A stretch of DNA of 12,509 nt. Source: Pseudomonadota bacterium. GTDB lineage: Bacteria; Pseudomonadota; Gammaproteobacteria; Steroidobacterales; Steroidobacteraceae. This document shows positions 6,567-12,509 of the stretch, piece by piece; within the stretch, counting starts at the first letter, position 1, and the number at the start of each line of letters is the position of its first letter. Both the position numbers and the translations under genes were made by a program. Below the pieces are notes generated by a model. It searched no databases. It was not told where the DNA came from and saw only the letters and a list, made by a program, of their open reading frames with translations. The stretch spans positions 1 through 12,509 of the forward strand of contig JAKAFQ010000062.1 of assembly GCA_021817875.1 (NCBI GenBank), given 5' to 3'.

Positions 6567-7219
6567 CAGCGAATGGGTCCCGCCGGCGTCGCCACCCTGA
6601 GTGGTGAGCGGGTGCAGCGCCGACAGCCGGTGGAAAATGGTCCGGGTGGGTAAGGATGCATGGCATGCCGGTAGAGCGGGGCAGTCAGGAGCGGCATGAG
6701 TCGGCATGAGATTGATCTCGCTGCGTCACGACGCTGAGTGCGCCGATGCGTGCAACGGAGGTGGGTCCATGCGCTTGGCATCTCCTGGGGAGTGCGGTGG
6801 GGCTCACGGGGTTTGGTGTCCCCGTCATCCCCGTCCTCGGCGCCGCTCGGAGCAGGGCCGGAACGGCGGCGCGACGAGATTTGGAATGAATCCAGAAATC
6901 GGCCGTCGTTCTTCCCTGGGCGCCAGTGCGTTCGCGCGGGAAAGACCTGCAAAGCCTGCGGCAACGGGTGGGAGGTCATGGCCGCGGTGCACTCCGCTGT
7001 GCACTGAGATGCCGGATGCGCGCCGGTGCGCCGATTCCCGGCGTACCCCGGGCGGCGATAATTTGCAGCGCCCGGGAGGCCACAGGTATCGCGAACGGCG
7101 GTTCGCCTTGTGCGGCTCGCGCTGTAGAGTGAGAATTCCATGGTCTTCCGCGGACTGGGCGGTCCTCGTGGACGTGCGAGACCGAATATAGAGGGGGGTG
7201 TAGCAGCGTGGGGCGGGGG

Positions 7220-7236
7220 ATGTCTTTACCGGACAT
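7220..7236. promoter_or_regulatory. Inverted repeat ATGTC-N7-GACAT upstream of kinase gene
   Basis: ATGTC (7220-7224) and GACAT (7232-7236) are exact reverse complements with a 7-bp spacer, about 70 bp before the GTG start. The dyad spans 17 bp with a centre-to-centre spacing of 12 bp, near one helical turn, as expected for a dimeric regulator. It is a candidate operator only. Confidence 0.35.
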
Positions 7237-7252
7237 TCACCAATCTCTAATC

Positions 7253-7266
7253 CGCCGAAATCGGCG
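7253..7266. promoter_or_regulatory. Palindrome CGCCGA-AA-TCGGCG, candidate operator
   Basis: Six-base arms (7253-7258 and 7261-7266) flank a two-base centre, ending 38 bp before the GTG start of the wHTH-kinase gene. Either an operator or a short transcript stem is possible. The gene product carries its own winged-helix domain, so autoregulation is a reasonable guess. Confidence 0.4.
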
Positions 7267-7304
7267 CAAGAACAAATAGTTAAGAACGCGAGGGGGCGAT
7301 CTAC

Positions 7305-10145
7305 GTGGGAACCGAGTCCCAGTCAGCGCGTCCCGTGCAGTACCGCTATCGGTTCGGCACCGCCGAATTCGATGAGGTGCGCGTCGAGCTTTGCGTCGAC
7401 GGCAGGACCGTGCAGGTTCAGCGCCGACCCCTCGAGGTGCTCGCGGTTCTGCTGCGGCACGCTGGCGAAGTGGTCACGCGGGAAGAGCTGCGCGAGGCGG
7501 TTTGGGACAACCGAATCACCGTGGACAATGTGCTCGATACGGCGCTCACCAAGCTCCGCCACGTCCTCGGGGAGCGCAATGCGGCCCTGATCATCACGCA
7601 GCCCAGGGTGGGCTTTCGCCTGATCGGCCGCGTGGAAAAAGTGGCAGTCGGGCGCCACTTCTCCGGTGAGCTCGGGCTCGCCGCGGGGCAGCCCATTCCG
7701 CATCGAGAGAATTTCGTATTGCTCCGCCGCCTGGGATGCTCACCGCACCACCAGGTTTGGCTTGCGCAGCACGCCAAGACGCAGGAGCGGCGCGTGTACA
7801 AGTTCAGCGCCGGCGGCGACGGACTCGCGGCCTTGAAGCGGGAGGCCACGTTGAGTCGCGTCCTGCGCGAAAGTCTCGGGGACCGGGCAGATCTGGTGCG
7901 CATTCTGGACTGGCACTTCGAGGACCCGCCGTTCTTCCTCGAGTGCGAGTACGGAGGCGAGAATCTCGCTGAATGGGCCGCCGATCACCTCGAGGGCTCC
8001 TCGCTCAGCGAGCGTCTGGCACTACTCGCTCAAGCGGCGGACATCGTGGCGGCGGCGCACAGCGTCGGGGTGCTTCACAAGGACCTGAAACCGGCGAACC
8101 TCCTCATCTCAGGCCGAGCGGACGGGGTCACGGTCCGGGTGACGGACTTTGGCAGTGGGCGGCTTCTCGAGCCGGATCGTCTGGCGGCGCTCGGCATCAC
8201 GCAGCTCGGGGCGACCCTGACGCAGGGCGTGATGACCGATTCGGATACGGCGACCCCGCTGTATGTCGCGCCAGAGCGGTACAAGGGCGAGACGGCCACC
8301 ATGAAGAGTGACGTATTCGCCCTGGGGATCGTGCTGTACCAGCTGGTGGTCGGGGATCTGCACAAGCCCCTGGCGCCCGGATGGGAGCGCGATGTGCCGG
8401 ACGAGATCCTGCGCGGGGATATTGCCGGGGCGATCGACGGTGACCCGACCGCGCGCTTGGGAAGCGCCGCAGAACTTGCGGACCGGTTGCGCCGCCTCGA
8501 TGAAAGACGTTACGAATTCTGGCGCCAACAGGCCATGCGACGGCGGCTGACCGCGGACCAGGAAGCGCTGCGCCAAGCCCGCGCACGCCGCCCGTGGGTG
8601 ATCGCAACCATCGCCGCGCTCTGCCTTGGACTGATCGGCGTACTCGTACTCTATGGAACGGTGACGGATGCGCGTCGCTCGCTGGCACGACAGTACGCCA
8701 CCGCCCGAGCGTTCAACACCTTCCTGACGGATGACTTCATCGCTGTCGCCAATCCGGACCTTGCTGGCCGCACTGGCGTCACCGTGATGCAGGCGATACG
8801 CGAAGCCGCGTCGAAGATCGATGATGTGTTCAGGCACGTCGGACCTGGTGTTCGCGGCGGCCTGCATGCTGCCATGCAGAAATCGCTTTCAGGTCTGAGC
8901 GACTTTCCCGCGTCAATCACTCAGGGCCACGAAGCATTGAGCGCATATCTGCAGGCGCACGACCCGGACAGGAAGCATATCGTCGAGGTGCGCATCAGAC
9001 TGGCGTTGACGCTCGCGAAGCTCTCGAAACTCAAAGATGCCTCTGCCCAACTCGCAGCCGCCGAGACGGACATGAGGGCGGCACATCTCGAGAGCCCGGC
9101 CGTGCAGGCACAGTACTGGTGGGCGAGAGCGTCGGTGGCGTCCTATCGGCTCGCGCTGCCACAGGCGCTCGAGGACTACAAGCGCGCCTGGGCCTTGGCG
9201 CGCCACGCCTCTCACCTGCCCCGCCCTGTGCGCAACCGCATACAGTTCTCCTATGCCGACACGCTGCGGCTGTCGGGGAATTTCGCCGCCGCGCAGCGGC
9301 AGGCTGACGCGCTCCTTGAGAACGAGCGGCTGCAATTGGGCGCGGACTCGCCGCAAACCTGTTATACGGCCGCCTTGCTTGCGAGCATACTCGGCTTTCG
9401 TGGCCATGCGAGGCAGGGACTTTCCATGGCGACGCCTGCTGCAGCGTGCCTTTCGAAGTCGCTCGGGTCGACAAACATTCGAACGATTGCGGCCTACCAG
9501 GTCGTGGCTGGTCTGCAGTTCCAGAGTGGTCTTTACGCTGATGCGGCCGTGACCTACGCCAAAGTGGCGCAGATGTTCACTCGGGTGGTGGGGCCGAAAG
9601 CGCTAAGGAGCATTTCAGCCCGGGAGAATGCCGCAGTCGCGCGACAATACGCCGGGGAGCTCGGCAGGGCGGAAGCTTCGCTCGCGAAAACGTTGACTCT
9701 CGCACACACGGTGCTTGGTTGGACCCACCCCACGACCGAGGGACTGCGCTATCACCTCGCCGACTGCCGTCTCGATCTTGGGCGCACGCCGGGTGTTGGC
9801 AGACTGTTGGCCGGCCTGTCCGTACGTGCGTTGAATGCAGGGGAAATCGAATCGGATTGGGCCGGGCGTCTGATGTACCAACGGGGCCGGCTCGCGCTGT
9901 ACACCGGAGATGCGAAACGGGCGGCTGCGATCCTGCAGGTCGCGGCACGAGATATCGGGGCGAAGGATCCCCAAGGTCCGATCAGTGTGGCTGCGATTCG
10001 GAAGCTGATCCGTGTGGCCGTTTTGGGTGAGACAACCCCGCGCACGACCCGGAGGCTGACTGTTCATCATTGCGCCAAGCGTGTCTCATGCGCCGGACCG
10101 GGCGTGCAGCGCCATGTGGCCATCCGGTCCCCGGCAGGAGCTTGA
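7305..10145 (+). CDS. Winged-helix DNA-binding / Ser-Thr kinase / membrane / TPR fusion protein
   Basis: The 946-residue protein starts at GTG 7305, with GAGGGGG eight bases upstream. Residues about 13-110 form an OmpR/PhoB-type winged helix (RPLEVLAVLLRHAGEVVTRE, then DTALTKLRHVLG and RVGFRLIG). Residues about 136-400 are a Hanks-type kinase. Seen there are K166 in RRVYKFS, E180 as the likely partner glutamate, HKDLKPAN (catalytic D260, N265), DFG at 281-283, APE at 322-324 and DVFALGIVLYQL. The glycine loop is poor (LGCSPHHQVW). One membrane helix lies at about 430-451, and the rest, to about 930, is helical TPR-type repeats including a kinesin-light-chain-like HPTT. By topology the DNA-binding and kinase parts are cytoplasmic and the TPRs periplasmic, as in CadC. 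The last roughly 30 residues look unlike the rest. It is divergent from the envelope gene cluster. Confidence 0.93.
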   Translation: MGTESQSARPVQYRYRFGTAEFDEVRVELCVDGRTVQVQRRPLEVLAVLLRHAGEVVTREELREAVWDNRITVDNVLDTALTKLRHVLGERNAALIITQPRVGFRLIGRVEKVAVGRHFSGELGLAAGQPIPHRENFVLLRRLGCSPHHQVWLAQHAKTQERRVYKFSAGGDGLAALKREATLSRVLRESLGDRADLVRILDWHFEDPPFFLECEYGGENLAEWAADHLEGSSLSERLALLAQAADIVAAAHSVGVLHKDLKPANLLISGRADGVTVRVTDFGSGRLLEPDRLAALGITQLGATLTQGVMTDSDTATPLYVAPERYKGETATMKSDVFALGIVLYQLVVGDLHKPLAPGWERDVPDEILRGDIAGAIDGDPTARLGSAAELADRLRRLDERRYEFWRQQAMRRRLTADQEALRQARARRPWVIATIAALCLGLIGVLVLYGTVTDARRSLARQYATARAFNTFLTDDFIAVANPDLAGRTGVTVMQAIREAASKIDDVFRHVGPGVRGGLHAAMQKSLSGLSDFPASITQGHEALSAYLQAHDPDRKHIVEVRIRLALTLAKLSKLKDASAQLAAAETDMRAAHLESPAVQAQYWWARASVASYRLALPQALEDYKRAWALARHASHLPRPVRNRIQFSYADTLRLSGNFAAAQRQADALLENERLQLGADSPQTCYTAALLASILGFRGHARQGLSMATPAAACLSKSLGSTNIRTIAAYQVVAGLQFQSGLYADAAVTYAKVAQMFTRVVGPKALRSISARENAAVARQYAGELGRAEASLAKTLTLAHTVLGWTHPTTEGLRYHLADCRLDLGRTPGVGRLLAGLSVRALNAGEIESDWAGRLMYQRGRLALYTGDAKRAAAILQVAARDIGAKDPQGPISVAAIRKLIRVAVLGETTPRTTRRLTVHHCAKRVSCAGPGVQRHVAIRSPAGA

Positions 10146-10385
10146 CCCGTGGCGGGCGCGTGCCGTACGCCGGCCCCATTTGGTCGCTTCACGGGGTGCG
10201 AATTCCGAGTCCGGCGTGGACCTGCGGTTCTGGACGGCACTGGCCGGTCAGCTGCCCAGCGCTCATGCATTCCCCGTGTCTGGCGGTTGGTCCGCGCCGC
10301 GTGCAATCGCATTCGGGCTCCGTGTTCGCAGCCGCTCGCTGTCGCGATCGACCGTGCCGAATCAGAATGGGGTTCGCCGCGTCAG
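10146..10385. other. Intergenic stretch after the kinase gene
   Basis: About 240 bp between the kinase stop and the PIN remnant show no supported gene on either strand. I see no clear terminator hairpin with a T run. Confidence 0.4.
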
Positions 10386-10541
10386 TCAGTTGAATCTCGC
10401 GTAGTCGCGATCCGTGGTGATCCATTCGCAACCGGACTCGATGGCCAGAGCCGCAAACCAGGCGTCTTGCGCCATGTTTCCCGTCGCCTTGGAATCCCGG
10501 CACAGGGACTCGAATATCGACGGACGCGAATCGAGGACTCG
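10386..10541 (-). pseudogene. Truncated PIN-domain (VapC-like) toxin remnant
   Basis: Read on the minus strand, the 52 codons before the stop at 10386 give RPSIFESLCRDSKATGN, then MAQDAWFAALAIESGCEW, then ITTDRDYARFN. This is the C-terminal half of a PIN ribonuclease domain: the 'GN..xDAxxAALAIExG' helix with its metal-binding Asp, and the 'TxDRDFARF' strand with another acidic pair. The N-terminal half with the first catalytic Asp is missing. The frame meets a TAG just upstream of about 10541, and no antitoxin gene is recognisable. It lies 145 bp beyond the 3' end of the ATPase gene on the same strand, so both may belong to one accessory block. An internal ATG (MAQDAW) exists but would give under 30 residues. 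Confidence 0.75.
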
Positions 10542-10685
10542 AATCTACAATCATCGGCTAGCGTGATCGCCTGGATGTTCTAAATGCCGTGTGTGACTTC
10601 CTGATTCGCTGGTCTGAGAGGCGACTCGATCAGCAGAAGGGTCGAGCCGATTCGACCCCGGCGGTATTCCAAAAGAAACTCCTCG

Positions 10686-12188
10686 TCAGACCAAATTGCT
10701 GTAGTCGCGCAAGTCCCTGCACAGATAGCCGTGAGCCGAGAGCTCTGCGCGTATGCTCGCATCAAACTCCGGTGCAAACAGGACCTTCTCCTGTTGCCAC
10801 GCCTGAAGCCTTCGATGTTGAGGAGCTTTCAAGAATGCAGCAATGTGCTGTTCGAACCTCGCGAGCTCGGCCGGATCATGCGCGGAGGCACTGTGCTTGC
10901 AAGCACCGAACCTGACCCGATTGCGGCCCTCGTCGAGTGCAACGACATCGATCTCGATGCTCCTCGCGGCCTCTCGCGGCCTGTTCCAGTAGCCGAGCTG
11001 AATCGAAGAAAGCTCGAAATCGCCTTTTCCCTTTCTGGACATCTCGATGTGCAGTTTGCGGATGAGCTTCTCGAACGCGGAGCCCTCCAGGGTCTCGAGT
11101 CTCTTCAGCGCCGGAGCCAGAGCTTTGTCGATAGGCTTCAATCGGGCTGCCTCGCGTGCGGGTTCAGCAATTGCGAGCCACGCCTTCAGGAAGTTGTCGG
11201 CGATGTAATAGCGTGCATTGCGATTCTTGCTATCGGAGAACACGGGATGCATTTTGTCGACCATGCCGTACTTGGTGACCAATCGCGTGATATGCGTGCC
11301 GAGAGGCGTGCTATCGTGCGGGTCATTGAGGGCGCCGACGAGTTCGGCATGATTGCAGCCGGGATGATCTGCAAGGTAATGGAGAATCGATACAGCGCGT
11401 CCTCGCAATTCGCGCAGGAACCAGTTGTCGGCCTCCTCGGAGAGTGGGCTCGAGCCGCGGAGGAACATTCTGGTGAGCAGCTCCCGCGCAAGCTCTTGTG
11501 GAGGTAACTCAAATAGCCTCTGCTCGTAGGCGTCTGCATAGAACTTTGGGACTCCCTCGAAGAATGTCCAAAGGGTGAGCCACTGTCCGGGCGTGGAGAT
11601 TCCCTGGTGGCGAAAGACCGTCATCAGGTCCTCGAAATCCCAATGATCGAGCTTCAATTGTCTCGTCACCCGCCCATAAAGCGGGGCTGCCTTGTCCTCG
11701 AGCAGCGCGGTCATGTCGGAGTGCAGTGAACCGAGGACGAAGAGCCCCCCGGCAGAGAGAGCGGCGTTGCGCAGCTTGTCCACCTCGGCTTGGAGAAAGG
11801 AGTTGAAGTGTTTCAAGGCCGACCGCGTGAAGTATTGAAACTCATCGAGAACAACGACCATACCAGTGCGGCAGAGCTGGCCTATCGCCGCCGCCATTGA
11901 TGGGAAGTCGATGACGGAGGCCGCGAGCGCTTTGATTTCGTCCCTGTCGGATTCGGCGAGACTGCGTCGGAACGTTGCGGCGACGTCTCGTTCATCCGAG
12001 TCGGGCGTCTGCATGTAGACGATCCGTGAGCCGAAGTCGGGGTTCTGAATCGCAAGCTGGCTGAGTAGCGTCGTCTTGCCAATTCGCCGCCTCCCTTCGA
12101 TACGGCAGAAGAACCAGCGACCCGCACCGACGATATCGCGCAGCTCCGCCAGAGCCTCGGTGCGGCCGTAAAAGTGCCAAGTTGGCAT
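10686..12188 (-). CDS. Archaeal-type AAA ATPase (ATPase_2) with DUF234-like nuclease-fold tail
   Basis: The 500-residue product starts at the ATG at 12188 with AGAAG close upstream. It opens with FYGRTEALAEL, typical of the family. Walker A is GRRRIGKTT at 32-40 and Walker B VVVLDEFQ at 111-118 (D115, E116). A sensor FVLGSLHSDM (150-159) and PLYGRVTRQLKL follow. A winged helix spans about 262-312, then RYYIADNFLKAWLAI (327-341). The C-terminal PD-(D/E)xK-like domain shows E373, then EID (412-414) and GACK (428-431), where many family members have ECK. Loss of that Glu may reduce or change nuclease function, though I recall relatives with similar substitutions. Such proteins are frequent in accessory regions and their role is poorly known. 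No partner gene is visible except the PIN remnant downstream. Confidence 0.92.
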   Translation of the reverse strand: MPTWHFYGRTEALAELRDIVGAGRWFFCRIEGRRRIGKTTLLSQLAIQNPDFGSRIVYMQTPDSDERDVAATFRRSLAESDRDEIKALAASVIDFPSMAAAIGQLCRTGMVVVLDEFQYFTRSALKHFNSFLQAEVDKLRNAALSAGGLFVLGSLHSDMTALLEDKAAPLYGRVTRQLKLDHWDFEDLMTVFRHQGISTPGQWLTLWTFFEGVPKFYADAYEQRLFELPPQELARELLTRMFLRGSSPLSEEADNWFLRELRGRAVSILHYLADHPGCNHAELVGALNDPHDSTPLGTHITRLVTKYGMVDKMHPVFSDSKNRNARYYIADNFLKAWLAIAEPAREAARLKPIDKALAPALKRLETLEGSAFEKLIRKLHIEMSRKGKGDFELSSIQLGYWNRPREAARSIEIDVVALDEGRNRVRFGACKHSASAHDPAELARFEQHIAAFLKAPQHRRLQAWQQEKVLFAPEFDASIRAELSAHGYLCRDLRDYSNLV

Positions 12189-12212
12189 TACTTCTAATTA
12201 AGAGACTTTTTT

Positions 12213-12262
12213 GTATGCTATACGGTTATCTGGGGCAATACAATGATTACACAAAGTTTTTT
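12213..12262 (-). promoter_or_regulatory. AT-rich promoter region of the minus-strand ATPase
   Basis: The sequence just upstream of the ATPase start is strikingly AT-rich compared with its surroundings. On the minus strand a TTGTAT (12238-12243) lies 17 bp from TAGCAT (12215-12220). An overlapping alternative pairs TTGCCC with TACAAA, also 17 bp apart. Both are partial matches to sigma-70 hexamers. GTAT-GCT-ATAC makes a tiny dyad over the -10 region. Confidence 0.35.
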
Positions 12263-12509
12263 TGCGCGCGGTCGGCTGGGCGTGAGCCGCCCACGTCGCA
12301 CCGGATACCGAAGTGTAAGCGCGGCAGGGAGTGCTCTGGCCAGTTGGACCGGCCCCCGGCTGAGGTAAGGGGCACGCTTTCCGAGAACCCGATCTCCGGT
12401 CCTGGACGGGCATCGCGCCAGACAAGATAGTCGCCGCGGGTACCTCACCCGGCAGGGTTTGCCGGCGGATCCAGGCAAGTCCGTTTAACGGTTTAAATCC
12501 AGAAAACGG
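12263..12509. other. Terminal stretch with no recognised gene
   Basis: None of the six frames gives a protein I recognise. The longest minus-strand frame entering from the window edge has no family signature. Small dyads are present: TGGGCG/CGCCCA at 12277-12293, CCGGCA/TGCCGG at 12449-12465, and CCGTT-T-AACGG at 12481-12491. None is followed by a T run that would support a terminator. Confidence 0.4.

Larger units (their letters stand above)
6568..7304. other. Long divergent intergenic region
   Basis: About 740 bp separate the minus-strand envelope cluster from the kinase gene. Open frames on both strands are Arg/Pro-rich, typical of chance frames in GC-rich DNA, and none has a convincing ribosome site plus protein-like composition. 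It holds a repeated palindrome GTGCAC at 6987-6992 and 6999-7004, a G-rich stretch at 7192-7219, and two inverted repeats close to the kinase start. An RNA gene or long leader cannot be excluded. Confidence 0.5.

Noticed and set aside
6566..7141. 191-codon minus-strand open frame overlapping the YiiX-like gene start
   Set aside because: It conflicts in frame with the recognisable papain-fold protein and shows low-complexity, Arg/Thr/Pro-rich content.
6769..7191. Plus-strand open frame beginning after GGAGGTG in the divergent intergenic region
   Set aside because: It has a fair ribosome site, but the translation is Arg/Pro/Cys-rich without any motif or secondary-structure pattern, as expected of a chance frame in GC-rich DNA.
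7192..7219. G-rich tract as a possible G-quadruplex
   Set aside because: Only three separated runs of four or more G are present, so a standard four-tract fold is not clearly possible.
10580..10685. Short minus-strand peptide frame (LEYRRGRIGSTLLLIE...) after GAGGAG just beyond the ATPase stop
   Set aside because: A TTG start would give about 30 residues with no recognised family; considered as an antitoxin relic but not supportable.
10731..11507. 258-codon plus-strand open frame
   Set aside because: It is antisense to the well-supported AAA ATPase and is a GC-rich shadow frame.
1..12509. CRISPR array or rRNA
   Set aside because: No regularly spaced direct repeats and no rRNA-like sequence were seen.

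Overview
The window is high-GC DNA that looks like a gammaproteobacterial chromosome, probably of the Xanthomonadales/Nevskiales or purple-sulfur type. This is inferred from codon use, from the bacterial lipoprotein and CsgG-like secretory families, and from a Pro-tRNA fragment with an encoded CCA end. The exact taxon cannot be read from the sequence. The window divides into three blocks.

(1) Positions 1-2417 look like the distal end of an integrated mobile element. On the minus strand there is a frameshifted C-terminal remnant of a DUF3987-type primase/helicase protein (289-533), followed by a small Cys-rich protein (45-287). On the plus strand is a complete AAA ATPase/DUF4143 protein (599-1918), preceded by an AT-rich promoter region. 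Next comes a 3' scrap of a DUF885 hydrolase gene on the minus strand (2053-2190). The block ends with a 47-bp copy of the 3' half of tRNA-Pro(TGG) (2371-2417). No 5' half of the tRNA is present, so this is best read as an attachment-site scar. A 3' tRNA copy marks the far end of an element, so the element should extend leftwards and host DNA should begin at about 2418.

(2) Positions 2732-10145 hold a divergent cell-envelope locus. Six minus-strand genes run leftwards: a YiiX-like permuted papain-fold protein (6066-6566), a DUF4878-like lipoprotein (5662-6075), a two-helix membrane protein (5285-5536), a secreted CsgG-like protein with an SH3-like tail (4150-5094), a secreted protein with a PAGTF motif (3343-4077) and a small secreted Cys-containing protein (2732-3211). 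About 740 bp away and divergent is a 946-residue protein (7305-10145). It fuses an OmpR-type winged-helix DNA-binding domain, a Hanks-type Ser/Thr kinase, one membrane helix and a TPR-rich C-terminus. Two inverted repeats lie just upstream of its start. The simplest model is that the membrane-tethered kinase/regulator senses an envelope state and controls itself and perhaps the secretory cluster. This is inference from layout only.

(3) Positions 10386-12509 form a second accessory patch. It holds a truncated PIN-domain toxin remnant (10386-10541) and a complete archaeal-type AAA ATPase with a DUF234-like nuclease-fold tail (10686-12188, minus strand), which has an AT-rich promoter region. The last roughly 320 bp carry no gene that I recognise. 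Both ATPases in the window have altered ExK motifs in their C-terminal nuclease-like domains.
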